DNA of 64,000 nt. Origin: Bacillus_CJ salitolerans. Lineage in GTDB: Bacteria > Bacillota > Bacilli > Bacillales > SA4. The notes under the pieces were generated by a model. It had not been told where the DNA came from, did not search any database, and saw nothing but the letters and a program-made list of their open reading frames with translations. Shown piece by piece: positions 17,393 through 26,023 of this stretch. The DNA lies in contig NZ_JBHUEM010000003.1 in NCBI RefSeq assembly GCF_042680805.1, positions 248,001-312,000 of the forward strand, read 5' to 3'. Position 1 is the first letter of the stretch. The number at the start of each line of letters is the position of its first letter. The translations under genes and the position numbers were made by a program.

Positions 17393-18292
17393 ATGAAATT
17401 ACGTTTATTAGCAATTGGCACAGCCGTTATCGTTACGCTACTATGGTCTTCCTCTTATTTCTTAAACGTTTTTGCCTTTAATGAAGGTGTAGGTCCGATG
17501 ACATTGGCAGGGCTAAGATATTTTGTGGCGGCGACGGTCTTATATATCGTTAGTCTAAGAATGAGGAGTAGACGTAATGATCATAGATTATCGTTAAAAA
17601 TGATAGTCGGATTAGGGGTTACTGGCTTTATCATTGCTCAAGGAATGCAGTATGCTGGACAGTACTATTTAACACCTACTCAAACTTCTCTACTATTGAA
17701 CATTGGGAATACTACTTTAGTAGCTGTCATCGCCTCATTGGCTATAAAAGAAAAACTAAGTTTGGTCTCAATGATTGGAATCATTGGAGTTTCATTCGGG
17801 GCAGCTTTATATTATTTTCCATGGTCATTTGCTTTATATGATGTAATTGGGATCGGTCTTGTATTAATCTCATCAGTTGGCTATGCCATCCACTTAACAT
17901 GGACAAGACATCTTGTAAAAGGAACTTCCATTCATACGTCAGAACTCGTGATGAAACCTATGTTTATTGGTGCAGTTGGTATGCTAATAGTAGGACTTAC
18001 TGTAGAAGGGGTTCCTGAATTTTCTTGGAAAGTGGTAGGGATCGTATTGTGGTTAGGTACAATTAATGGTTCAGTTGCTTTTACTTTATGGACTTGGAGT
18101 CAAAAATATTTAGAGGCATTTGAAAGTAGTATTATCAACAATTTAATGCTTGTAGAGATCGCCCTGTTCGACATAATCATCCTAAGTCGTCAAATAACAA
18201 CGACTGAATTAATTGGCCTTATCCTCGTGTGCGTAACGATCGTCACGGTTCAAACGATACCCATGTATCAAAAGAAGAACAATTGTCAATAA
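17393..18292 (+). CDS. EamA (DMT)-family transporter
   Basis: 299 residues with ten predicted membrane helices in two EamA repeats (residues about 8-140 and 150-290). DMT proteins usually export metabolites or amino acids. AAGGAGTGG stands 7 bases before the ATG. Divergent from the SgrR-type regulator, which probably controls it. Substrate cannot be told. Confidence 0.85.
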   Translation: MKLRLLAIGTAVIVTLLWSSSYFLNVFAFNEGVGPMTLAGLRYFVAATVLYIVSLRMRSRRNDHRLSLKMIVGLGVTGFIIAQGMQYAGQYYLTPTQTSLLLNIGNTTLVAVIASLAIKEKLSLVSMIGIIGVSFGAALYYFPWSFALYDVIGIGLVLISSVGYAIHLTWTRHLVKGTSIHTSELVMKPMFIGAVGMLIVGLTVEGVPEFSWKVVGIVLWLGTINGSVAFTLWTWSQKYLEAFESSIINNLMLVEIALFDIIILSRQITTTELIGLILVCVTIVTVQTIPMYQKKNNCQ

Positions 18293-18300
18293 AAGAGAAA

Positions 18301-18334
18301 GGCTTGACCCCAATTTGATCTCGGAAGTCAAGCC
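18301..18334 (-). terminator. Terminator hairpin downstream of the DUF3231 gene
   Basis: GGCTTGAC and GTCAAGCC form an 8-bp stem; on the minus strand it is followed by TTTCTCTTTT. It may also serve the convergent EamA gene. Confidence 0.6.
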
Positions 18335-18340
18335 CGTATC

Positions 18341-18898
18341 CTAATGTCCGCTTTGAGAAGGACGTCCAGGTGGATAATAATAGGGTGGGACTTTAATCCA
18401 GCTTCTTTCACGCATCAGTTTTTTTAAACTAGCACCAAAGACTAGTTTTTCATTCATAAATTCAACCCACATCATCCCGACGTCATTACGAATGGATTGA
18501 GCAGCACTTGTTGCGCAGTGGATAATAGCTGTTGCGGTCTTAATAGAGATTCCGTTTGCAATTTCATCATCTGTCATTTTAGCACCGAGGGGAACTGCTT
18601 TAGGGTCTGAATCCGGTCTTGGTTCTGAAACAGAGGGAAGGTGAATACCCTCTTTTTTCATAAAGTTTCTGAGCTCAGAAGATTGTTTATCACATTGTGT
18701 TAGGCTTTCTTGAAGAATGGCAACAAGTTGATTATCGCTTGTTGAATTTAAACCGATTTGCATAAAAATTGTTGCTTCATCCATTAAAGCCCCATACATC
18801 CAGCACGCCATTGTTTCGCCTACATGGAGAGGGGATTTCGGCTCGTTGTCAATTTCCAGCTTCAATGTGTTTAAAACACTCTGAAAAATATTAGTCAT
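18341..18898 (-). CDS. DUF3231-family protein
   Basis: 185 residues, mostly helical, ending in the family's typical KVPPYYYPPGRP tail. A four-helix bundle related to ferritin-like folds is likely (one family unit of about 165 residues; many members have two). ATG 18898 is preferred to GTG 18907 because GAGGTGA then has correct spacing. Function not known; members are common in spore formers. Confidence 0.75.
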   Translation of the reverse strand: MTNIFQSVLNTLKLEIDNEPKSPLHVGETMACWMYGALMDEATIFMQIGLNSTSDNQLVAILQESLTQCDKQSSELRNFMKKEGIHLPSVSEPRPDSDPKAVPLGAKMTDDEIANGISIKTATAIIHCATSAAQSIRNDVGMMWVEFMNEKLVFGASLKKLMRERSWIKVPPYYYPPGRPSQSGH

Positions 18899-18995
18899 GG
18901 CAGTCACCTCATAAGGGGGGAAGTAAATTCTTTCGTTTTAAGGTAAATTTCCCAATTTTAAAGACAATTATTACGAGAAAAATTCTTAGTTATGA

Positions 18996-20831
18996 TTACT
19001 GTGACAAGAAATCTACTATCGATTGGAATGGCTGGATTTCCTTCACTTTCAAATATTCCTGAAAGGGATTGCCTAACGATGTTATTCGTTGGATCGTTTT
19101 GTCTAATGGGAACATTTCTGGTGATAAAGACTCTGTAACCTCCTCCCAAAATAATGGGGTTGCGACAAGAGCATCTTCGTTTCCTCTCGGTGAATATGGC
19201 GCGATAATCGTTTTCCCCTCCGCATGCTGAATATAATCAACATATAGTTTATTTCCACGGTTTTTCTTCAACCTTTCAATTGTAAAAAGATTTGGCTCCT
19301 TTGAAATTAAAAAGTGAGCAATAAATTCTGTGAATTTTCTCGTGTCCTCATAGGTAAACGTATTTTCAGGTAATGGTACATACACTTGTAACCCTTTATT
19401 TCCTGAAGTTTTAATAAATGAGTGTAGATTTAATCCATCAAAAACCTCCTTCATCAGTAAGGCAGCTTTTACGGCTAATGAAAAGTATTGGCGTGAAGGG
19501 GGATCAAGATCAAATACAATCTCAGAAGGACCATTCGATTGTAGCGTTTGAAAAGGGATATGAAATTCAAAGGCCAATTGATTTCCAAGCCATGTTAAGG
19601 TCTCTAAATCCTTACATACAATATAATTGATTCCTTCTACAGTTTCCCTTTGAATAAAGGCAGGTGCATAATCAGGGCAATTCTTTTGATAAAATGGATC
19701 TCCAAGCATTCCGTGAGGATACCTGATCACAGTAAGTAGTCTATTCTCCAAAAAGGGTAAAAGGTATGGTGCTATATCCCTTAAATAGTGTAAGTAGTCT
19801 TGTTTATTGATATTTTTCTTCGGCCAAAGAGGTTTTTCTGGATGAGTAATTGTTACTTCTTTCGGCAGTGGATTTAAGTTCTGTAATAGATTTTCCCATG
19901 TACACTCTTCCCAGTTCAAATCAAATCTGAACCGCTTAAAACTAGGTTGTCTAAGCTGTTCTTTGTATAGTTCTAAAAAGAAAACCTCTACACATATACT
20001 CGGTTCAACAAAGACAAACTCATTGTTTTCAACCGATTTATTTAATGTAATCACCCGCAAGAGCGCTTCCCGTTCCTCAGGTGAAAATCCATGCGAGACG
20101 AGTCCAACTGTATAAACCTGTTGATTTCGAAGGATGCCTAGGTGGAAGTACCCATTTTTCTTTTCAAAGGCTGTAATGAAGAACGCACTTTCTTTCCAAT
20201 TCTTAATCTTAAACCACTGAGTAGTCCGTTTTCCTTCCATCCATTTACTGCTAACATGCTTAGCGATAATTCCTTCTGCATCGTAGCGAGAGGCTATGTT
20301 CCATATTTCCGTTTCATCTTTGAAAGATGGAATATACTGAATAAATGAAGATGAATAAGGATCTACCTGAAGGGGTAGGTTGGCGTGCTTAAACATTGAC
20401 TGCAGTATTTCCTTACGTTCAATATATGCTAGATGAGTGAGATTTTTATTTTTAAACTGTAATAAATCAAAGGCACAGAAATGAGCCTTTTGCCTGTTCA
20501 TTTGTTCGGCTATCTTATCCTTCACTTTTAATCTTCCACGGAGCTGAATAGCCTCAAAGCTAGCCTTATATGGTGATTCTAGCAGACAAAGTTCCCCATC
20601 AAGTAAAACCGGCAGGTTCTCGTTCCATATATTCCTTATAAAAGGTAACGCTTGTTCAAGTTCTGGAAATTGTTCAGTTAAAGAATTACCGTTTCTACTG
20701 ATAAACGAATGGGAATGATGATCAATAAATAGGATGGCGCGAAAACCGTCATATTTGATCTCATATACCCATTCGTCACCTTTTGGAACATCAAAGCGTA
20801 AGGTGGGTAGCATAGGTTTTGAAATGTTCAT
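18996..20831 (-). CDS. ligD: ATP-dependent DNA ligase LigD (ligase-polymerase type)
   Basis: 611 residues, the same length as I recall for B. subtilis LigD. The N-terminal ligase domain has the nucleotidyl-lysine motif EIKYDGFRA (Lys near residue 26) and ends with the OB fold; the C-terminal half is the primase/polymerase domain (THPEKPLWPKKNINKQDYL, VFDLDPP metal site). The nuclease domain of mycobacterial LigD is absent. It seals double-strand breaks with Ku in non-homologous end joining, mainly relevant to spores. ku lies 2.7 kb away in the same direction. RBS AAAGGAA. Confidence 0.93.
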   Translation of the reverse strand: MNISKPMLPTLRFDVPKGDEWVYEIKYDGFRAILFIDHHSHSFISRNGNSLTEQFPELEQALPFIRNIWNENLPVLLDGELCLLESPYKASFEAIQLRGRLKVKDKIAEQMNRQKAHFCAFDLLQFKNKNLTHLAYIERKEILQSMFKHANLPLQVDPYSSSFIQYIPSFKDETEIWNIASRYDAEGIIAKHVSSKWMEGKRTTQWFKIKNWKESAFFITAFEKKNGYFHLGILRNQQVYTVGLVSHGFSPEEREALLRVITLNKSVENNEFVFVEPSICVEVFFLELYKEQLRQPSFKRFRFDLNWEECTWENLLQNLNPLPKEVTITHPEKPLWPKKNINKQDYLHYLRDIAPYLLPFLENRLLTVIRYPHGMLGDPFYQKNCPDYAPAFIQRETVEGINYIVCKDLETLTWLGNQLAFEFHIPFQTLQSNGPSEIVFDLDPPSRQYFSLAVKAALLMKEVFDGLNLHSFIKTSGNKGLQVYVPLPENTFTYEDTRKFTEFIAHFLISKEPNLFTIERLKKNRGNKLYVDYIQHAEGKTIIAPYSPRGNEDALVATPLFWEEVTESLSPEMFPLDKTIQRITSLGNPFQEYLKVKEIQPFQSIVDFLSQ

Positions 20832-20922
20832 TATGAGTTCCTTTCCATCATGTATTCATATCATTACCTTCTTGTGATTGTGTATTTTTTATTCATTATT
20901 TAATAATATTTAGGAGGATCAT

Positions 20923-21450
20923 ATGAAGAAGGCAATTTTCTTAGATCGAGATGGTGTTATTAATGAGGTATTAACGAAACGAGTCAAATTCGTAAATAAG
21001 CCAAAGGATTTATATTTACTTCCTCGAGTAGGGGAAGCAATCAAGCTACTAAATGACGCCGGTTTTCTTGTGTTTGTGGTTACAAACCAAGGGGGGATCG
21101 GATTAGGGTATATGACAGAAGAAGCGCTTCAAAAGGTACATCATAAAATGGAGAAGGAATTATCTAAAGCAGGTGCATCTATACAAGAGGTTGCATATTG
21201 TCCCCATAAACCAGAGGCTGGTTGTGAGTGTAGAAAGCCAAATTCGAAAATGCTCTTTGATCTTGCTAAAAGACATGGTCTTGACCTAGGATCGAGTTAC
21301 ATGGTTGGAGACCGGGAAGTTGATATAATGGCAGGAAAAGGCGCTGGGGTTAAAACAATTATTGTTGGAAAAGAGAAAACAGAGCTTGCAGATTATCGTT
21401 TTCCTTCTTTATATGAAGCTGCTGTTTTTATTACAAAGAGGAGTGAGTAA
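20923..21450 (+). CDS. HAD-IIIA phosphatase, GmhB/HisB-N-like
   Basis: 175 residues. FLDRDGVINE contains the catalytic DxD pair, VTNQGG is motif II, and CPHKPEAGCECRKP is the zinc loop typical of GmhB (D-glycero-D-manno-heptose 1,7-bisphosphate phosphatase) and HisB. No heptose or histidine genes are nearby, so its sugar-phosphate or other substrate is open. RBS AGGAGG at 20912-20917. Confidence 0.85.
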   Translation: MKKAIFLDRDGVINEVLTKRVKFVNKPKDLYLLPRVGEAIKLLNDAGFLVFVVTNQGGIGLGYMTEEALQKVHHKMEKELSKAGASIQEVAYCPHKPEAGCECRKPNSKMLFDLAKRHGLDLGSSYMVGDREVDIMAGKGAGVKTIIVGKEKTELADYRFPSLYEAAVFITKRSE

Positions 21451-21465
21451 ATCTCACTCCTTTAC
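21440..21465 (+). terminator. Terminator overlapping the stop codon
   Basis: GGAGTGAG / CTCACTCC stem whose loop contains the TAA stop of the HAD gene, followed by TTTACTTATT. Confidence 0.75.
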
Positions 21466-21562
21466 TTATTCCGTTGAATTCCGAAGAATGGATACAAAAT
21501 CTCATAGTTTAATAGAAAACACTAAAAATCCAAAAAACAATTGAAAAGAATGGTGCTTATTT

Positions 21563-22064
21563 ATGGACCAAGATAAAACAATGTCTGATTTTATTGAAAC
21601 AGCAAAGGAGCAATTAAGTGAAGTCCCACTTTGGAAAGAAATCCTGGGAACTCCACTAGAAAGAGAAGCTTTTGAATCATCATGCGATTGAAAAGAAGTG
21701 GCATTCTACTACCGAAGTAGCTCATTGGCTAGGCGTAACGGATAGCCAGTTAAGGTATTATTTAAAACCTTTCTATGAATACGTAACATCAGAAGACGCA
21801 CCAAGTTCATCATCAGCTTACCGACTTGATGCTCTTGCAGTGATTAAACTGAAAATGATTCTTTTGCTAAAGGATCAATATCGTGTAAGTGGATTAGAGA
21901 AGTTGTTAGGATTAGATGGAGCTGGCTATGTACATACAAAAAGTGAAAAGAAACCAGCTGTTGCTAAAATAGAGAAGGATAGGGACCAACTAGAGCAACA
22001 AGTTTTTGCAATAACTCCTGTTAATAAACATTTCACAGTCAAAACCACGCTAAATGTTGAATAA
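21563..22064 (+). pseudogene. Frameshifted MerR-like HTH protein truncated by a repeat array
   Basis: An ATG at 21563 opens 41 codons (MSDFIETAKEQLSEVPLWKE...TPLEREAF) ending at 21688. From 21672 another frame continues with IEKKWHSTTEVAHWLGVTDSQLRYYLKPF, a MerR/RacA-type helix-turn-helix, and YRLDALAVIKLKMILLLK. The two parts join naturally if one frameshift is allowed near 21670. The only start for the second part would be TTG 21672 without a good ribosome site. The last 18 codons are encoded by the first unit of the 51-bp array, so the original C-terminus is lost. The alternative is two overlapping genes. Confidence 0.6.
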
Positions 22065-22590
22065 CTCCTGTTCATAAACATTTCACATGTCAAACCACGT
22101 TAAAATGTTGAATAACTCCTGTTCATAAACATTTCACACTTCAAACGACGTTAAAATGTTGAATAACTCCTGTTCATGAACATTTCACACTTCAAACGAC
22201 GTTAAAATGTTGAATAACCCTGTTCATGAACATTTCACACTTCAAATGACGTTAAAATGTTGAATAACTCCTGTTCATGAACATTTCACACTTCAAACGA
22301 AGTTAAAATGTCGAATAACTCCTGTTCATGAACATTTCACATGTCAAAACCACGTTAAATGTCGAATAACTCCTGTTAATAAACATTTCACAGTCAAAAC
22401 CACGTTAAAATGTTGAATAACTCCTGTTCATGAACATTCCACACTTCAAACCACGCTAAAATGTCGAATAACTACTGTTAATGAACATTTCACATGTCAA
22501 ACCACGCTAAACTATCGAATAACTGCTGTTAATGGACATTCCAACTTTAATCCACGTTTAAAATGTCCATATAATTCCTGTTAATGGAGA
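22010..22590. repeat. 51-bp tandem repeat array, 11 units plus a partial one
   Basis: Units begin with AATAACTCCTGTT at 22010, 22060, 22111, 22162, 22213, 22263, 22314, 22365, 22416, 22467, 22518 and 22570 (partial). Each carries a TGTTCATGAACA-type palindrome (perfect in several central units) and arms AACATTT and AAATGTT that can pair across the unit. Central units are nearly identical; outer ones diverge. There is no unique spacer sequence. Function unknown. It fills the whole gap between the broken MerR-like gene and ku. Confidence 0.92.
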
Positions 22591-22627
22591 CAGTCTGTTC
22601 AAGAATCCTTAGAAACCAATGGAATAA

Positions 22628-22656
22628 AAGAAAAAAGACTGTGGAGAACTTTCTCC
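22628..22656 (-). terminator. Terminator of ku
   Basis: GAGGAGAA / TTCTCC stem directly after the ku stop codon on the minus strand, then a T-rich stretch with TTTTTT. Confidence 0.7.
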
Positions 22657-23547
22657 TCAGGCCTTCTTTCTTGTTGTCTTTGTTTTCTTTTGTTCAGTTT
22701 TAGGGGCTTTTTCTCCAGTTGGTTCGACCTTTGTCTGTTTGTTTACGTCGGCTGGCTTTGGAGTAGCTGCTTTCCCCTTGTTTTTCTCAATACTTGCCTG
22801 AAGAGCACTCATTAAATCTACAACATTTGTTCGAGGTGTTACCTCTTTTGCTGTCGTTCCTTCATTGCTGTTAATTTTTTCTTGAATAAGGGCATGAACA
22901 GCCACTCGGTAATCATCTTTGTACTTTTCTGGTTGAAAATCTGTCGTTAATTGATCAATTAACATTATAGCGGTCTCTAATTCTTTTGGGTTAATTTCAA
23001 CGTTTTCTGGAACTCCAGGAACCTCACCAACATTTCGTACTTCGTCTGGATAATGAATCGTTTCCATTACTAATGTATTTTTATATACTCGAACAATGGC
23101 CATTTGTTGTTTAGAACGGATCGTAATTTCGGCAATACCAATTTTTCCTGATTTTTGTAATGCTTCTCTTAATAAAGCATACGCTTTATTTCCGTTTTCA
23201 CCTGGACCCATATAATAGGACCTGCTATAAAAGATAGGGTCAATCTCCTCAAGATTTACAAAATCAATGATAGAAACACTCTTTTCTTCGTGTTCTTCCT
23301 TTAACGATGAAAGCTCCTCGTCACTTAAAATCACGTATTTTCCTTTCACATACTCGTATCCTTTTATGAGTTCAGCCTGTTCAATTTCCTTTTCACAGCT
23401 CGGACAAACCTTGTCATACTTAATAGGAGTATGACACTCTTTATGAAGAGTTCGTAATTTTATATCCTTGTCCTCAGTCGCTGAAAACAATTTGATTGGG
23501 ATATTCACAAGTCCAAAACTAATAGAGCCCTTCCACATAGTATGCAT
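22657..23547 (-). CDS. ku: Non-homologous end joining protein Ku
   Basis: 296 residues. Prokaryotic Ku core starting MHTMWKGSISFGLVNIPIKL, with a CxxC-type pair (CPSC) near residue 50 and a Lys-rich C-terminal tail (KTKTTRKKA) that in this family contacts DNA or LigD. Ku homodimers thread onto broken ends and recruit LigD. ATG 23547 chosen over TTG 23553 because GGTGA is then spaced by 6 bases. Confidence 0.95.
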   Translation of the reverse strand: MHTMWKGSISFGLVNIPIKLFSATEDKDIKLRTLHKECHTPIKYDKVCPSCEKEIEQAELIKGYEYVKGKYVILSDEELSSLKEEHEEKSVSIIDFVNLEEIDPIFYSRSYYMGPGENGNKAYALLREALQKSGKIGIAEITIRSKQQMAIVRVYKNTLVMETIHYPDEVRNVGEVPGVPENVEINPKELETAIMLIDQLTTDFQPEKYKDDYRVAVHALIQEKINSNEGTTAKEVTPRTNVVDLMSALQASIEKNKGKAATPKPADVNKQTKVEPTGEKAPKTEQKKTKTTRKKA

Positions 23548-23860
23548 TAACAATCACCCATTTCATGTATGATACGATTCTAATCCATTAGCTGTTAGGA
23601 TTCCCAAATATCGTATTTTTAACGAGAGAATGATTTCCAACTATCTACTTTTTTTATGCTTTTGAATCACGTTCCACACTTCTTTTTCCTGCTACAACAA
23701 AGATTTTAAGTAATGAATGACAAAATAAAAGTATTTAAAAAAATTTATACAACCCCCTCAAAACAAAAAAATGGGCGTATTGTATGGTGAAAGATAAATA
23801 CAACAACATGTATACAAGGCGCCTAGTTATACAACAAAAAATGATGAGGTGGAATATAAG
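23548..23860. other. Intergenic region between divergent ku and the DUF5667 gene
   Basis: AT-rich, no gene seen. The right half carries a SigI-like promoter (23752-23779); no clear SigA promoter for ku was found by eye. Confidence 0.5.
23752..23779 (+). promoter_or_regulatory. Candidate SigI-dependent promoter
   Basis: ACCCCC (23752-23757) and CGTA (23776-23779) match the B. subtilis SigI -35 ACCCCC and -10 CG(A/T)A patterns as I recall them, with 18 bases between. It precedes the DUF5667 gene; a related site (AACCCTC...CGTA) precedes sigI. Confidence 0.55.
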
Positions 23861-25084
23861 ATGAAACAAATATTAATCAAAGGATCACTTGCAGCATTAT
23901 TTGCATCAACAGCAGTAACAGGATTTTCGTCATTTGTTAATGCCGAAGAAGACACAACAACATTATCTACTGAAATTAATGAAACGGTCGATTTACAAAC
24001 AAACGTAGATGAAACGACAAATAACACAACCCAATCTACAGAAGGTGAGACAATTGCAGAGACTCCAGCGTTAGTCCCAGGTGATTTTTTCTACTTTGTA
24101 AAAATGTTTATTGAAAAGGTGAAATACACGTTAACTTTTGATGATGTGGCAAAGGCAAGCTTGCTAGCAGATTTTACAGCAGAGCGAATTGCAGAAGCTG
24201 AGGTTTTAATGTCACAGGGGGATGAGGAGGCTGCTCTTAAATTAATAAAAGATGCTATTATCACAATTCAAACATCTGAGGAGTTTATGACAAACGTAGA
24301 GGCCGACCTGTCAGAAAATGAAATTGAAACTGAAACTTCAGAAGAAAGTGAACTAGAAGATGCTACTGCGACAAACAAGTCTGAGGAAGTCACGACCGAA
24401 ACTGATTCTAACGTAGTAGAATCAGAAGGAACTGTGGAAGTAACTTCAGAAGAAAAAGCAGTTCCAGTGGCAGAGGAAGAAGATGAGAACGCAAACGTAG
24501 AAGTTAAGATCGCACAAAATATCATTGCTTTAACATTAGCCATGGAGAAAGTAAAAAATCCAGTTGCAAAAGCTGCCTTAGCAAAAAATATCGAAAAAAG
24601 CTTAGCCAAGCTTGAGGCAAAATTAGCTTCTTTAAACAGTGATATTGTCGTAAATCAAACAATGGAAGCTAACGTAGAAATTACAGAACAAGATTCAGAA
24701 GAAGCAGAAGAGACTATTACTGAAACAAATGGAACATCTGAAGTTACAACTTCAGAAACAGTAGAAGTTCAAGAAAGCACCGAGTCGAATGTGGATGCTG
24801 AAGTAGAAGTTTCTGAAACTGAAAAAGAGCAATACCTAGCAACAAAGGCAGCAATAGATACTGTCAAGAAAGTTCTAAAGGTTGAAGTATCTACTGAAGT
24901 GAAAGCTGAAAAACACTCAAAAGGTAATTCAGTAAGTGAAGAAGCAAAAGTTATGGCTAAGCAAAAACGTGAAGAAGCCAAGAAGGCTGTTGAGTCTTTA
25001 ACTAAAGGTGAGAAACAGGCAGAAAAAGCCCGTGTTAAAGGAAACGGGAACAACAAAGATAGAGAAAATGGAAACAAAAACTAA
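23861..25084 (+). CDS. Secreted DUF5667-type acidic protein
   Basis: 407 residues. A signal peptide ([20 protein letters not shown], cleavage near FVNA-EE) is followed by a Thr/Glu-rich stretch, a DUF5667-like helical unit ([20 protein letters not shown]...[17 protein letters not shown]), a very acidic middle, and a Lys-rich tail. It probably acts outside the membrane. ATG 23861 follows GAGGTGG by 8 bases. Its promoter resembles SigI sites and sigI-rsgI lie directly downstream, so it may be a member of the SigI regulon or a ligand of RsgI. Function unknown. Confidence 0.75.
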
Positions 25085-25220
25085 CCTCTAAAAGCTACCA
25101 ATTATGATATAATTTTTTAGACAAGAGTCACTTCAATATTAAGAAGTGACTTCTTTTGCTTTTTTACTTACATATACTTTGTAGTAGTTTTTTTAAAATT
25201 TTTCAAAAAAGGTGTATGCA

Positions 25221-25250
25221 ACCCTCAGAAATAGACAACATTCGCACGTA
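25221..25250 (+). promoter_or_regulatory. Candidate autoregulatory SigI promoter before sigI
   Basis: AACCCTC at 25220-25226 and CGTA at 25247-25250, about 30 bases before the sigI start. Spacing is 2 bases longer than in the site at 23752, so this is a weaker match. Confidence 0.45.
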
Positions 25251-25279
25251 AAATATAGAGAAGATAAGAGGTGACCCCT

Positions 25280-26023
25280 TTGCTAAATTTACTCTTTAAG
25301 ATTGGGAAAACAAAAACGCTTGAGGATAAGGTTCTTGCTATTCAAAAAGGAGATAAACAGCTCCAGGATGAGCTAATTGATCAATATAAACCTTTTATTG
25401 CAAAATCAGTTTCACAGGTTTGTAAGCGATATATTAGTGAGCAAGATGATGAATTTAGCATTGGATTAATAGCCTTCCATGAATCCATTGAAAAGTATTC
25501 TACGGAAAAAGGTAGCTCCCTTCTTTCTTTTGCAGACTTAATTATTAAAAGGCGAGTCATTGATTATATTCGAAAAGAAAGTCGCCATCAGACTGTTCAT
25601 TTTGATCACGAGTCCTCTCATTCAACCGAGGATAGTAATCAAAGTAAATATGAAGTAGATGTGTCGATAGATGAATTTCAAAGGCAGCTTGAACAAGAAC
25701 ACCGAAAGGATGAAATTAATCATTACCAGTCAATCCTCAAACAGTTTGATCTCACCTTTCAAGATTTAGTCGATCATTCACCGAAGCATGCAGATGCAAG
25801 GGAAAATGCAATGAGAATAGCTCATGAAGTGATTCAAGATACTGATTTTAAACAAACTTTATTTACGAAAAAACGACTTCCGATTAAGGAGCTTGAAAAA
25901 AGAGTGGAAGTGAGTCGTAAAACGATTGAACGCAATAGAAAGTATATAATTGCGATTTGTATTATTATGGCTAGTGATTATGTCTACTTAAAGGATTATG
26001 TGAAAGGGGTGATGGGCAATTGA
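25280..26023 (+). CDS. sigI: RNA polymerase sigma factor SigI
   Basis: 247 residues. The N-terminus LFKIGKTKTLEDKVLAIQKGD and a sigma region 2 (ISEQDDEFSIGLIAFHESIEK, FADLIIKRRVIDYIRKE) match SigI, followed by an HTH (LPIKELEKRVEVSRKTIERN). SigI responds to heat and envelope signals in B. subtilis. The start is probably TTG 25280, 6 bases after AAGAGGTGA; a GTG at 25271 is inside that ribosome site. It overlaps rsgI by 4 bases, which fits translational coupling of a sigma factor and its anti-sigma. Confidence 0.9.
   Translation: MLNLLFKIGKTKTLEDKVLAIQKGDKQLQDELIDQYKPFIAKSVSQVCKRYISEQDDEFSIGLIAFHESIEKYSTEKGSSLLSFADLIIKRRVIDYIRKESRHQTVHFDHESSHSTEDSNQSKYEVDVSIDEFQRQLEQEHRKDEINHYQSILKQFDLTFQDLVDHSPKHADARENAMRIAHEVIQDTDFKQTLFTKKRLPIKELEKRVEVSRKTIERNRKYIIAICIIMASDYVYLKDYVKGVMGN

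Noticed and set aside
22010..22590. CRISPR array
   Set aside because: The 51-bp units are contiguous and have no unique spacers; no cas genes are in the window.
24268..25077. Ser/Thr- and Phe-rich antisense ORFs opposite the DUF5667 gene
   Set aside because: Composition mirrors the acidic coding strand; no ribosome sites.
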